In this document: one piece after another, positions 18,058 through 28,121 of the stretch
Position numbering within the stretch: the first letter of the stretch is position 1
Layout: every line of letters starts with the position of its first letter
Assembly (NCBI RefSeq): GCF_036227205.1
Contig: NZ_CP109442.1
Span: forward strand, 2,232,001 to 2,296,000
DNA: 64,000 nucleotides
Reading direction: 5' to 3'
From: Amycolatopsis sp. NBC_01480
GTDB taxonomy: Bacteria; Actinomycetota; Actinomycetes; Mycobacteriales; Pseudonocardiaceae
Position numbers and translations under genes: made by a program
The notes under the pieces: generated by a model
The model's database searches: none
What the model saw: the letters and a program-made list of their open reading frames with translations, nothing else
What the model was told of the DNA's origin: nothing

Positions 18058-19247
18058 ACCGCATCAGCCCCGCGCGCGCCGTCCGGCTGGTCGCCAAGCG
18101 GGAACTGAACATCCGGCTGCGGACGCGCTCGTTCGTCGTGAGCACCGCGGTGCTGCTGGTACTGCTGTGCGGTTACGTTGCGCTGCAAGCGTTCCTCGCC
18201 AGCTCCTCCAGCACGACGACGATCGCCCTCACCGGCCAGGCGCAGGGCATCGCCCAGGAATTGCAGGCGGCCGGCGCACAGGCCGGGGACAAGTTCGAGA
18301 CCGTCACCGCGGCGTCCGAAGAGGACGGACAGGCCCAGGTCCGCTCCGGCGATGCGGACGCGCTCGTGTCCGGCAGCGCATCCCGGCTCCGGGTCACCGT
18401 CAAGTCCACACTGGACACCAAACTGCAGGCCGTGCTCGACGGAATCGTGCAGCAGCAAGTGCTCGACGCGCAGCTGTCCGCCGCCCACCTCGACCCGGTT
18501 CAGGTGCGTCAGACGGTCTCGGCAGCGCACGTCGACGTCGCGCCGCCGCTGGAGCCGCGCGACTCGGACCACGGGCAGCGGCTCGTGATCGGCATCGTCG
18601 TCGCGATCCTGCTGTACATGAGCATCATCACCTACGGGATGCTGGTCGCCCAGGGCGTGGTGGAGGAGAAGTCCAGCCGCGTGGTGGAGATCCTGCTGTC
18701 CACCGTGCGGCCGTGGCATCTGCTGCTGGGCAAGGTGATCGGGCTCGGCCTGGTCGGGCTGGCCCAGCTCGGCATCCTCGCCGTGGTGGGACTGGCCGTG
18801 GCCACCGGGACCGGCGTGCTGTCGTTGTCCGGCGTCGCGGCGGGGGCCGCCGTCTGGGGCCTCGTCTGGTACCTGCTGGGATTCCTGTTGTACGCCATGC
18901 TCTACGGCGCCGCGGGCTCGCTCGTCTCGCGGCAGGAGGACACCCAGACGGTGGTGGGGCCGGTGAACATCGCGCTGATCATCGGGTTCATCGTGGGGAT
19001 CAACCTGCTCACGCAGTCGCCGGACGGCACGGCGACGCGGGTCGTCTCGCTGATCCCGCTGCTTTCGCCGGTCCTGATGCCGGCGCGGATCGCCACCGGC
19101 GCGGCGGCGCCGTGGGAGATCGTGACGTCGCTGGTGCTGACGATCGCCACGATCGCGCTGGTCACCTGGCTGGGCGCGCGGATCTACCAGAACGGCGTGC
19201 TGCGCGTCGGCAGCCGTGTGAAGCTGGCCGACGCCCTCCGCCGCTGA
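18054..19247 (+). CDS. ABC exporter permease (NatB-like, ABC-2 family)
   Basis: 397 aa. One membrane segment near residues 25-45, a large extracytoplasmic loop of ~130 residues, then a cluster of about five to six membrane segments with the conserved VVEEKSSRVVEILLSTVRPW stretch. This is the ABC2_membrane_3 pattern. It is the last gene of the XRE operon and is followed 3 bp later by palindrome family A, copy 2. Confidence 0.9.
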   Translation: MNRISPARAVRLVAKRELNIRLRTRSFVVSTAVLLVLLCGYVALQAFLASSSSTTTIALTGQAQGIAQELQAAGAQAGDKFETVTAASEEDGQAQVRSGDADALVSGSASRLRVTVKSTLDTKLQAVLDGIVQQQVLDAQLSAAHLDPVQVRQTVSAAHVDVAPPLEPRDSDHGQRLVIGIVVAILLYMSIITYGMLVAQGVVEEKSSRVVEILLSTVRPWHLLLGKVIGLGLVGLAQLGILAVVGLAVATGTGVLSLSGVAAGAAVWGLVWYLLGFLLYAMLYGAAGSLVSRQEDTQTVVGPVNIALIIGFIVGINLLTQSPDGTATRVVSLIPLLSPVLMPARIATGAAAPWEIVTSLVLTIATIALVTWLGARIYQNGVLRVGSRVKLADALRR

Positions 19248-19250
19248 CCC

Positions 19251-19302
19251 GGACTCGTGAGTGTTTATGACGGTTAGAACCGTCATAAACACTCACGAGT
19301 CC
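19251..19302. repeat. Palindrome family A, copy 2
   Basis: 25-bp perfect arms, 19251-19275 (begins GGACTCGTGAGTGTTTATGA) and 19278-19302, with a 2-nt AG loop. The core is identical to copy 1 at 9228. It begins 3 bp after the ABC permease stop codon and is followed by CCTTACCCC. Confidence 0.93.
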
Positions 19303-19373
19303 TTACCCCTAGGTGGCCGGCCCCGGGTATCTCCCCGATGGCGAACCGGACGGGAGCCGAAAGACTCGTTGGC

Positions 19374-20549
19374 ATGAAAAGAAATCCGCTGATCCGCGGG
19401 CTCGCGGCGACGTTGGCCGCCGCCACCCTGCTGTCCGTCACGGCCGCGCCGGCCGCGTTCGCCGCCACCTCCGGGGCGGTGTCACAGCCCGCGACCGGCG
19501 CGAGGACCCCGCTCCCGCCGTTGAACCCCGCGGCCCTGCAAGCCGCCATCGCCGGGTTGCCGAACGCCGACGAGACCGGCGCGCTGTTGCAGGTCCGCGG
19601 CTCGGCGGGGGCCTGGACCGGGACCTCCGGGACGGCTGACCTGAAGACCGGGGCGCCCGTCCCGGCCGACGCGCACTTCCGGATCGGCAGCATCACCAAG
19701 ACGTTCACCGCGGTACTGGTGCTGCAGCTGGCAGCGGAGCACCGCGTCGATCTCGACGCGCCGGTGCAGCGGTACCTGCCGGGGCTGCTGCCCGCGGGCT
19801 ACCCGCCGATCACCGTCGCCCAGTTGCTGAACCACACCAGCGGGCTGCCCGGCGTCGACCTGCCGCCTGGCGATCCACAGTGGATGGTCGACCACCGGTA
19901 CACCGTGTTCACGCCGGAGCAGGTGCTGGCCACGGCGTTCCGGCACGCGATCGTCTTCGCCCCGGGCAGCGCGCAGCAGTACACGAACACGAGCTACCTG
20001 GTCGCGGGCCTGCTGGTGGAGAAGCTCACCGGCCGCCCGTACGGCGAGGTGATGCGCGACCGCGTGATCCGGCCGCTGGGCCTGCGCGAGACCTCCGTGC
20101 CGGACAACAACCCGGACCTGCCCGCCCCGTACTCGCACGGCTACGTGACCGTGAACGGGCAGCTGGTCGACCTGACCCGGATGAACCAGTCGATCCCGTG
20201 GGCGGCGGGCTCGATGATCTCCACCGCGGGCGACCTGGACACCTTCCTCACCGCGCTCTTCCGCGGGCGGCTGGTGCCGCGGCCGGAGCTGGCGCGGATG
20301 TTCACCGTGCCGTCCGTGAAGATCTTCGGCTCCGACCAGGACGCCTACTACAGCCAGGGCCTGATGACCTCCACGCTCAACGGCGTCACCGTCTGGGGCA
20401 AGACCGGTACCCGTTACGGCTACACCAACGGCCTCTGGGCCACGCGCGACCTGAAGCGGCGCGCCGTCTATTCCGTCAACTCCACGACCAAGGACACCGA
20501 CGGCCCGCCGCCGATCGTGCTGAAGATCGCGGACGCGATCACCCGGTGA
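19374..20549 (+). CDS. Secreted serine hydrolase (D-Ala-D-Ala carboxypeptidase / class C beta-lactamase family)
   Basis: 391 aa with a Sec signal peptide (residues ~1-31, ending AAPAAFA). Active-site motifs are in the expected order and spacing: S106-x-x-K in GSITKT, Y203-T-N in QQYTNTS, and K343-T-G in WGKTGTRYG. This is a penicillin-binding-like hydrolase acting outside the membrane, probably a DD-peptidase or esterase; true beta-lactamase activity cannot be assumed. It is a single gene with its own leader after palindrome A2. Confidence 0.9.
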   Translation: MKRNPLIRGLAATLAAATLLSVTAAPAAFAATSGAVSQPATGARTPLPPLNPAALQAAIAGLPNADETGALLQVRGSAGAWTGTSGTADLKTGAPVPADAHFRIGSITKTFTAVLVLQLAAEHRVDLDAPVQRYLPGLLPAGYPPITVAQLLNHTSGLPGVDLPPGDPQWMVDHRYTVFTPEQVLATAFRHAIVFAPGSAQQYTNTSYLVAGLLVEKLTGRPYGEVMRDRVIRPLGLRETSVPDNNPDLPAPYSHGYVTVNGQLVDLTRMNQSIPWAAGSMISTAGDLDTFLTALFRGRLVPRPELARMFTVPSVKIFGSDQDAYYSQGLMTSTLNGVTVWGKTGTRYGYTNGLWATRDLKRRAVYSVNSTTKDTDGPPPIVLKIADAITR

Positions 20550-20552
20550 GGC

Positions 20553-21914
20553 TCAGGAGCCGGTGATGGCCCCGTACCGCGACAACGCCACCTGGCGTTC
20601 GTGGGCGTGCTCCACCATCGGCTCCGGGTAGCCGGCCGGGCGCGGCTCCGGCCGGTGCACGGCCTTGCCCTCGATCCCGCGCAGCTCGGGCACGTACTTG
20701 CGCACGTAATCGCCCACGGGGTCGAACTTTTCGCCCTGGGTAAGGGGATTGAAGACGCGGAAGTACGGCGCGGCGTCGGTGCCGGAGCCCGCGACCCACT
20801 GCCAGTTGAGCTGGTTGGAGGCGAGGTCGCCGTCCACCAGGTGGCGCATGAAGTGCCGCGCGCCCCACAACCACGGCAGGTGCAGGTCCTTCACCAGGAA
20901 ACTCGCGACGACCATCCGGATCCGGTTGTGCATCCAGCCCTCGGCGAGCAGCTGCCGCATGCCCGCGTCCACCACCGGGTAGCCGGTGCGGCCCTCGCAC
21001 CACTGGTCAAACGCTTTCCGCGCCGCCGCACCGGTTTCGCACACCATCCGGTCGAAACGGGGGTCGTAGTTCTCGCGCGCGGTTTCGGGGCGGTGCCACA
21101 GGACGTCGGCGTGGAACTCGCGCCAGCACAGTTCCGCGCGCAGCGAATTCGCGCCCGCACGCTCGTCTCCGGCCAGGTCCGCGAGCATCGTGCGCGGGTG
21201 GATGACGCCCCAGCGCAGGTACGGCGAGAGCCGCGTGGTGCCCTCGCGATCGGGCCGGTCGCGGTCGGTGGCATAGGTCTCGATGCCGGTTTCGAGGAAC
21301 GTGTGCCACGCGTCCAGCGCCGCTTCCTCACCCGGCGCGGGCAGTCGTTTGTCCCCCAGCGCGGACGATTTTGGCAGTTTCGCGGGCTTCCCCGGCTTCA
21401 GCCAGTCCACAAGGGACGGTCCGGTGTCCGCGGGCCGCGGCCAGCCGTGCCGTGCCCACGCGCGGTGGAACGGCGTGAAGACCCGGTACGGATCACCGTC
21501 CGGCTTCGTGACTCGCCCCGGCGTGACAGCGTACGGCGAGCCCGTCTCGACCCACTCGATGTTGTTGTCTGCCAACGCTTTCGCCACCGCGGCGTCCCGT
21601 CGGCGGCCGTACGGCCCGGCGTCGGAGCTGACGTGCACGGCCGAGGCGCCGATGTCACGGGCCGCCCGCACGACCTCGCGCACCGGGTCGCCGGTGACTA
21701 CCATCAGCCGCCCGCCCACCGCGCTGTCCAGCTCCCGCAGGCAGCCCAGCAGGAAGGCCATCCGTGGCGCGCCCGAAGGCTTGATGAGCGCCTCGTCGAG
21801 AACGTACAGCGCCAGCACGTGTTTGCTGTGCTTCGCCGCCTCGTGCAGCGCGGCGTGGTCACCGAGCCGCAGATCCCGGCGGAACCAGAGCAGCACCGGC
21901 GCTTCCATCGTCAT
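20553..21914 (-). CDS. phr: Deoxyribodipyrimidine photolyase
   Basis: Light-driven repair of cyclobutane pyrimidine dimers. 453 aa. The N-terminal photolyase domain starts LLWFRRDLRLGDHAAL. The C-terminal FAD domain contains GRTGYPVVDAGMRQL, EGWMHNRIRMVVASFL and HFMRHLVDGDLASNQLNWQW. The LNWQWVAGSGTDAAPYFR segment fits class I CPD photolyases. Start taken as ATG 21914; a second ATG lies at 21908. It ends 3 bp from the convergent serine hydrolase stop. Confidence 0.93.
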   Translation of the reverse strand: MTMEAPVLLWFRRDLRLGDHAALHEAAKHSKHVLALYVLDEALIKPSGAPRMAFLLGCLRELDSAVGGRLMVVTGDPVREVVRAARDIGASAVHVSSDAGPYGRRRDAAVAKALADNNIEWVETGSPYAVTPGRVTKPDGDPYRVFTPFHRAWARHGWPRPADTGPSLVDWLKPGKPAKLPKSSALGDKRLPAPGEEAALDAWHTFLETGIETYATDRDRPDREGTTRLSPYLRWGVIHPRTMLADLAGDERAGANSLRAELCWREFHADVLWHRPETARENYDPRFDRMVCETGAAARKAFDQWCEGRTGYPVVDAGMRQLLAEGWMHNRIRMVVASFLVKDLHLPWLWGARHFMRHLVDGDLASNQLNWQWVAGSGTDAAPYFRVFNPLTQGEKFDPVGDYVRKYVPELRGIEGKAVHRPEPRPAGYPEPMVEHAHERQVALSRYGAITGS

Positions 21915-21928
21915 GGCACACAACGCTA

Positions 21929-21962
21929 AACGCCCCGCCGTGCGGCTGCACAGCGGGGCGTT
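21929..21962 (-). terminator. Hairpin terminator of gltA
   Basis: AACGCCCCGC (21929-21938) and GCGGGGCGTT (21953-21962) form a perfect 10-bp stem with a 14-nt loop, 19 bp after the gltA stop; on the minus strand the stem is followed by TAGCG. It separates gltA from the photolyase gene. Confidence 0.65.
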
Positions 21963-21980
21963 CAACGGAAGCGAGGAGGC

Positions 21981-23297
<1,317 letters not shown>

Positions 23298-23490
23298 GCA
23301 GGTCCCTCTCACGTTGGGCACGGGCCGGCGGCGCCTGTAGATCTCACAGGTAGCCACGTGTTCACGCGAGGAAACACGCGCCTCGCTGCACACCGCCCCG
23401 CTGGGGTATGAATTCGACCCCTACGTTAGTCGAGGTAAGGACCCCCGCGCACTCGATGCGTTGCCTTGAGTGGCCCCTTTGGGACCAGGT

Positions 23491-24447
23491 TCACACGGTG
23501 GATGCCATCTCCGCGGCCGTCGGCGGCTCCGCGCCACTGCGCGAAACGGTGATGGAAGCCGCTTTCGCCGCGAAGGAAAGGGCCTCGCGCCACGCGCCCG
23601 CGTCCAGTGCGGCCAGGTCACGCACCTCGTGCGTGTGCAGCCAGGCGAGCAGCGCGCCCTGGACGGTGTCGCCGGCGCCGATCGTGTCGACCACTTCCAC
23701 CCGCCGCGAGGGCACGTGGGCCAGCTCACCTGCGGCGGTGATCACCGAGATGCCGTCGGCGCCACGGGTGAGCACCACGGCGTCCACTCCGGACTCGACC
23801 CACGCCTTCGCGGCGGCCACCGGCTCGGCGCCCTCGGTGAGCCACGCGGCGTCGTCGTCGGAGATCTTCAGCAACCGGACATCGGGCAGCCACGACGCGA
23901 ACCGCTCCCGGTACGCGCCCGGCTCGGCGATCAGCGCTTCGCGGATGTTCGGGTCCAGCACGGTCATCGTGCCGCGCGCGGACTCGCGGCGCAGCATGGC
24001 TTCGTACGCGCTCGCGCCCGGTTCCAGCACCATGCCGAGCGTGCCGAGGGAGAGCGCGGTGGCTTCGTCGGGCAGGGTCCCGGGGTCGCGCACCAGCCTG
24101 TCGGCCGTGCCCTCGACGTAGAACGTGTACCGCGCGGCGCCCTTCTGGTCGAGCGCGACGACGGCGAGCGTGGTCGGCTCATCCCCGCGCTGTACCAGCG
24201 AAGTGTCAACACCGGAGTCCACCAGCCGCTCGACGAGCGCGCCGCCGAAGCGGTCGGTGGAAACCCGGGACAGGAACGACGTCGGCACGCCGAGCCGCCC
24301 GGCCGCCAGCGCGACGTTGTACGGCCCGCCGCCCAGGCGGGGCAGCAGCGCGCGCAGCCCACCGTCCACTGTGGAATTAGACACAGGGGAATCCAACGGT
24401 TCACCAGGAACGAGGTCGACCAGCGCCTCTCCACCCACCACGATCAC
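23491..24447 (-). CDS. PfkB-family carbohydrate kinase (fructokinase-like)
   Basis: 318 aa from a GTG at 24447 (VIVVGGEALVDLVP). The N-terminal glycine-rich GGGPYNVALAAGRLG motif and the C-terminal DTIGAGDTVQGALLAWL motif with the catalytic Asp are both present. It phosphorylates a sugar such as fructose at the expense of ATP; the exact sugar is not determined. It stands alone, with 193 bp to gltA. Confidence 0.9.
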   Translation of the reverse strand: MIVVGGEALVDLVPGEPLDSPVSNSTVDGGLRALLPRLGGGPYNVALAAGRLGVPTSFLSRVSTDRFGGALVERLVDSGVDTSLVQRGDEPTTLAVVALDQKGAARYTFYVEGTADRLVRDPGTLPDEATALSLGTLGMVLEPGASAYEAMLRRESARGTMTVLDPNIREALIAEPGAYRERFASWLPDVRLLKISDDDAAWLTEGAEPVAAAKAWVESGVDAVVLTRGADGISVITAAGELAHVPSRRVEVVDTIGAGDTVQGALLAWLHTHEVRDLAALDAGAWREALSFAAKAASITVSRSGAEPPTAAEMASTV

Positions 24448-24506
24448 GAGCGCGAGTGTAGAGGACGAGCCGCTGACAATTCGTGTCCACGACCGGACAA
24501 CCGGCG

Positions 24507-25097
24507 TCAGTGGTCTTTCGTCAAGCCGCCGAGCAGCAATTCCCCCAGCGCCGTGAATGCCTCGGCGTCGGAAACGTCGGTGCGGCGGCCGAGCACGCCG
24601 GTCTGGATGCCCTCCACGATCAGCCCGGTCATCTCGGCGACCAGCCGGGCGTGCACGTCGCGGAAGACGCCGTCGGCCACGCCCTTGTCGATGAACGCGC
24701 GGATGCGGCGGGCGGCGGCGCGGCTGTTGAGCTGATAGGTGTCGCGGGCAGGCGCGAACTCGCCGATGTCGGTCATGAACGCGGCCGACGCGCGGTTCAG
24801 GTGGGCCGAGACACCGGCCAGGTACTCCCCGATCAGCTTGCGCGCATCGTCGATCCCGTCGATCCGCTCCTCGATCCGCTCGGCGGCGCCGCGGAAGAAG
24901 TGGGCCACGACCTTGACCGCGAGCTGCTCCTTGCTGGGGGCGAGCGCGTACAGCGTCGACTTGGAGCAGCGAAGGCGGGCGGCCAGGTCGTCGAGCGTGA
25001 AACCGGCGAAGCCCTCCGCGAGGAACAGCGTCTCGAGCTCGGCCAGCAGCACCTGCTGGCGAGCGGTCGGACGGCGGCGAGCTTCGAGTGCGGACAT
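24507..25097 (-). CDS. TetR-family regulator, divergent to acyl-CoA dehydrogenase
   Basis: 196 aa. Helix-turn-helix region FTLDDLAARLRCSKSTLYAL (about residues 32-51). ATG at 25097 (MSALEARRRPTARQ) is chosen; an upstream in-frame start at 25115 is possible. It is divergent from the acyl-CoA dehydrogenase gene, and the perfect palindrome at 25165-25180 lies between the two, so it probably senses an acyl-CoA and represses both. Confidence 0.9.
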   Translation of the reverse strand: MSALEARRRPTARQQVLLAELETLFLAEGFAGFTLDDLAARLRCSKSTLYALAPSKEQLAVKVVAHFFRGAAERIEERIDGIDDARKLIGEYLAGVSAHLNRASAAFMTDIGEFAPARDTYQLNSRAAARRIRAFIDKGVADGVFRDVHARLVAEMTGLIVEGIQTGVLGRRTDVSDAEAFTALGELLLGGLTKDH

Positions 25098-25164
25098 CGG
25101 ACCACTATCTCTCACGAGTTGGGGACAACCCCGGCGTCCTTACGGTACTCTCATTCAGCCCACA

Positions 25165-25180
25165 GTACTGTTTTCAGTAC
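25165..25180. promoter_or_regulatory. Operator GTACTG-TTTT-CAGTAC
   Basis: Perfect 6-bp inverted repeat with a TTTT centre, 15 bp upstream of the acyl-CoA dehydrogenase start and 67 bp from the divergent TetR start. Best candidate binding site for that TetR protein. Confidence 0.6.
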
Positions 25181-25194
25181 AGCCTGGAGGAACG

Positions 25195-26337
25195 ATGCCG
25201 GCCGAACGACTGCTGCCCACGCCCGAGGCGGAGGACCTGCTCGCGCTGGTCACCGAGATCGCCCGTGACGAGCTGAAGCCCCGGGCGTCCGCGGACGAGG
25301 AGGCCGAGAACTTCCCCCGCGACCTGTTCACCCTGATCGGCAAGTCGGGCCTGCTCGGGCTGCCGTACGCCGAGCGCTGGGGCGGCGCGGACCTGCCGTA
25401 CGAGGTGTACCTGCAGGCGCTGGAGGAGATCGCGTCCGCGTGGATGACCGTCGGCGTCGGGCTGTCGGTGCACACGATGTCCTGTTACGCGCTGGCGCAC
25501 TACGGCACGGACGAACAGCGCGACCGCTGGCTGCCGGACATGCTGGGCGGCGAGCTGCTGGGCGCGTACGCGCTGTCGGAAACGCAGGCGGGCTCCGACG
25601 CCGCCGCGCTGACCACCCGAGCCCGGCTGACCGGTGACGAGTACCAGGTCAACGGCACCAAGGCGTGGATCACGCACGCCGGCGTCGCGGATTTCTACAC
25701 GACCATGGTCCGCACCGGCGAAGGCAGCCACGGCGTCTCGTGCCTGCTGGTCGACTCGTCGGCCCCGGGCCTTTCGGCAGCCCCCCGCGAACGCAAGATG
25801 GGCCTCACCGGCTCCCCGACCGCGCAGCTGATCTTCGACAACGCCGCGGTCCCGGCTGATCGTTTGATCGGCGAAGAGGGCGCGGGCCTGCGCATCGCCT
25901 TGTCGTCACTCAGCTCGGGCCGGCTGGGCATCGCGGCTTGCGCGGTAGGCCTGGCGCAGGCCGCCCTGGACGAGGCCGTCGAGTACGCGAAGGGCCGCAC
26001 CCAGTTCGGCCGCCCGATCATCGAGTTCCAGGGCCTGGAATTCCTGCTCGCCGACATGGCCGCGACCGTCGAATCGGCCCGCGCGACCTACCTGGACGCC
26101 GCCCGCCGCCGCGACCGCGGCCTGGACTTCCAGCGCCAGTCGTCGATCGCGAAACTCATCGCGACGGACGGGGCGATGAAGGTGACCACGGACGCGGTCC
26201 AGGTGCTGGGTGGTGCCGGGTATACGCGCGACTTTCCGGTGGAGCGGTACATGCGGGAGGCGAAGGTGCCGCAGATCTTCGAGGGGACGAATCAGATCCA
26301 GCGGATGCTGATCGCCCGGTCGTTGAAGGGTGCCTGA
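25195..26337 (+). CDS. Acyl-CoA dehydrogenase
   Basis: FAD enzyme making the alpha-beta double bond in acyl-CoA; 380 aa, normal length. Motifs YALSETQAGSDAAALTT (substrate/FAD), WITHAGVADFY, and the C-terminal QIFEGTNQIQRMLIAR, whose Glu is the usual catalytic base of short/medium-chain members. GGAGG precedes the ATG. Its promoter holds the TetR operator. Followed by palindrome A copy 3. Confidence 0.94.
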   Translation: MPAERLLPTPEAEDLLALVTEIARDELKPRASADEEAENFPRDLFTLIGKSGLLGLPYAERWGGADLPYEVYLQALEEIASAWMTVGVGLSVHTMSCYALAHYGTDEQRDRWLPDMLGGELLGAYALSETQAGSDAAALTTRARLTGDEYQVNGTKAWITHAGVADFYTTMVRTGEGSHGVSCLLVDSSAPGLSAAPRERKMGLTGSPTAQLIFDNAAVPADRLIGEEGAGLRIALSSLSSGRLGIAACAVGLAQAALDEAVEYAKGRTQFGRPIIEFQGLEFLLADMAATVESARATYLDAARRRDRGLDFQRQSSIAKLIATDGAMKVTTDAVQVLGGAGYTRDFPVERYMREAKVPQIFEGTNQIQRMLIARSLKGA

Positions 26338-26338
26338 C

Positions 26339-26394
26339 AAGGACTCGTGAGTGTTCATGACGGTTAGAACCGGCATAAACACTCACGAGTCCTT
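26339..26394. repeat. Palindrome family A, copy 3 (diverged)
   Basis: Arms 26339-26365 and 26368-26394 with an AG loop. The inner 25 bp correspond to copy 2 but differ from perfect symmetry at two positions (GTTCATG against GGCATAAAC). Outer AA/TT extend the stem. It lies between the convergent acyl-CoA dehydrogenase and amidohydrolase genes. Confidence 0.9.
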
Positions 26395-26406
26395 GAAGGC
26401 GAGGCG

Positions 26407-27627
26407 TCAGCGGCCCTCGCGGTACCGCCGGTCCTCGACCACGCCCTCACCAGCCGCGTCGTCGAACCGGTAGACCTCGCGCCCCCGGACGAAAACGCGC
26501 GTCGCGCGGTTCATCACGTCCAGCGGGTCGCCCGACCAGAGCACCACGTCGGCGTCCAGGCCCGGGGTCAGGGTGCCCACGCGGTCGTCCAGGCCGAGCA
26601 TCTGGGCCGGGTGCTGGGTCAGCGCCTTGAGCGCCGTCTCCGGGTCCAGGCCGTCCTTCACGGCGAGGGCGGCCTGGTAGACCAGGAAGTTGATCGGCAC
26701 CACCGGGTGGTCGGTGGTGATCGCGATCTTCACGCCCGCGCGCGCCAGGATGCCGGGCGAGCGCAGGGAACGGTGGCGCAGCTCGACCTTCGACTTGGTG
26801 GTGAACAGCGGGCCCAGGATGACCGGGACGTCGCGCTCGGCCAGCAGGTCCGCGATCAGGTGGCCCTCGGTGCCGTGGTTGATCACCAGCTTGTAGCCGA
26901 ACTCGTCGGCCAGCCGGATGGCCGTGACCATGTCGTCGGCGCGGTGCACGTGCTGGTCCCAGTACAGCTCGCCGTCCAGGACCTTCGCCAGCGTCTCGTT
27001 GGTCAGGTCGACCTCGAACGGCTTGCCCTCGCCGACGGTGTGCTCGCGCTTGGCCTGGTAGTTGCGGGCCTTCGTGAACGCCTCCCGCAGGATCGCGGCC
27101 ACACCGAGCCGGGTGGACGGCGTCTGCTTCTTCTCGCCGTACACGCGCTTCGGGTTCTCGCCCAGCGCGCTCTTCACGCTGACGTGCTCGGCGAACACCA
27201 TGTCCAGGATGCTGTGGCCCCAGGTCTTGACGCCGATCGTCTGCCCGCCGATCGGGTTGCCCGAGCCCGGCTTGATCACCACGCTCGTGACGCCGCCGGA
27301 CAGCGCGTCGTCGAAGCCCGGCTCGTACGGGTCGATGCCGTCGATCGCGCGGAAGCGGGCGCCGTTCGGGTCGGTCATCTCGTTGGTGTCGTTGCCGGCC
27401 CAGCCCTCGCCGTCCTCGTGGACGCCCAGATGCGCGTGCGCGTCGATGAAGCCCGGCAGCACCCAGCTGCCGGACGCGTCGACCAGCTCGGCGTCCTCGG
27501 GGATGTCGATGTCGGCCTCGGGGCCGACCGCGATGATCTTGCCGTCTTCGATGAGCACGGTGCCGCCGTCGATGGGGGCAGCCCCGACGGGGACGACGTA
27601 GCCCCCCACAATCGCCTTATCAGCCAT
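26407..27627 (-). CDS. Amidohydrolase (imidazolonepropionase-like)
   Basis: 406-aa metal-dependent hydrolase. The first metal site is GFIDAHAHLGVHEDG, followed by later ligands QHVHRADD, VINHGTEGHL and AITTDHPVVP. The last part, GTLTPGLDADVVLWSGDPLD, is the composite beta domain common to this superfamily. Predicted cytosolic, with no signal peptide. The substrate is unknown. It ends 13 bp from palindrome A3. Confidence 0.88.
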   Translation of the reverse strand: MADKAIVGGYVVPVGAAPIDGGTVLIEDGKIIAVGPEADIDIPEDAELVDASGSWVLPGFIDAHAHLGVHEDGEGWAGNDTNEMTDPNGARFRAIDGIDPYEPGFDDALSGGVTSVVIKPGSGNPIGGQTIGVKTWGHSILDMVFAEHVSVKSALGENPKRVYGEKKQTPSTRLGVAAILREAFTKARNYQAKREHTVGEGKPFEVDLTNETLAKVLDGELYWDQHVHRADDMVTAIRLADEFGYKLVINHGTEGHLIADLLAERDVPVILGPLFTTKSKVELRHRSLRSPGILARAGVKIAITTDHPVVPINFLVYQAALAVKDGLDPETALKALTQHPAQMLGLDDRVGTLTPGLDADVVLWSGDPLDVMNRATRVFVRGREVYRFDDAAGEGVVEDRRYREGR

Positions 27628-27638
27628 AGTTTGACACG

Positions 27639-28121
27639 CTAACGAATTGCCGCGCGGCCGTCAGCACGGGGCTTTTCCAAGTGGACGAGCTGGTAGTCCG
27701 CCTCCGGGCTGCGGTGGGTCTCGCGGTAGCCGAGTTTCGCGTACAGGTGCAGGGGCCCGGCCGAGCGTTCGCCTGTACAGAGCCGAAATCGCGTGACGCC
27801 CGCGGGCGCGGCCGCCTCGGCCGCGAGCAGCAGCGCCCGGCCGAGGCCTTCACCCTGGCGATCCGGGGCGACGGCCAGCCGGACGACCTCCCCGACGTCG
27901 CCGGCCACCCGGAGCCGCACCGTCGCCACGAGCCGCCCGGCGTCACGCACTCCCCACACCGGACACTCCGGGTCCGTCAGCGCCGCGCGCACCTGCTCCA
28001 GCGTCTCCATCAACGGCGGGAGCTCGAGGTTGCGGTGCGCGCGGGCTTCGACGAGGAACGCGGCGCGCTGCAGCGTCAGCAGCTCGCCGGCGGCGGACTC
28101 GTCCAGCAGCAACGGCGTCAC
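27639..28121 (-). CDS. GNAT-family N-acetyltransferase
   Basis: 160 aa. The acetyl-CoA binding motif A reads VVRLAVAPDRQGEGLGRALL, followed by LYAKLGYRET. The start is the GTG at 28121, overlapping the epimerase stop as GTGA; this removes a spurious 10-residue upstream extension. It is translationally coupled to aldose 1-epimerase. The acceptor substrate is unknown. Confidence 0.87.
   Translation of the reverse strand: MTPLLLDESAAGELLTLQRAAFLVEARAHRNLELPPLMETLEQVRAALTDPECPVWGVRDAGRLVATVRLRVAGDVGEVVRLAVAPDRQGEGLGRALLLAAEAAAPAGVTRFRLCTGERSAGPLHLYAKLGYRETHRSPEADYQLVHLEKPRADGRAAIR

Noticed and set aside
19374..20549. Antibiotic-resistance beta-lactamase
   Set aside because: The SxxK, YxN and KTG motifs are shared by DD-peptidases and esterases; there is no basis to claim resistance.
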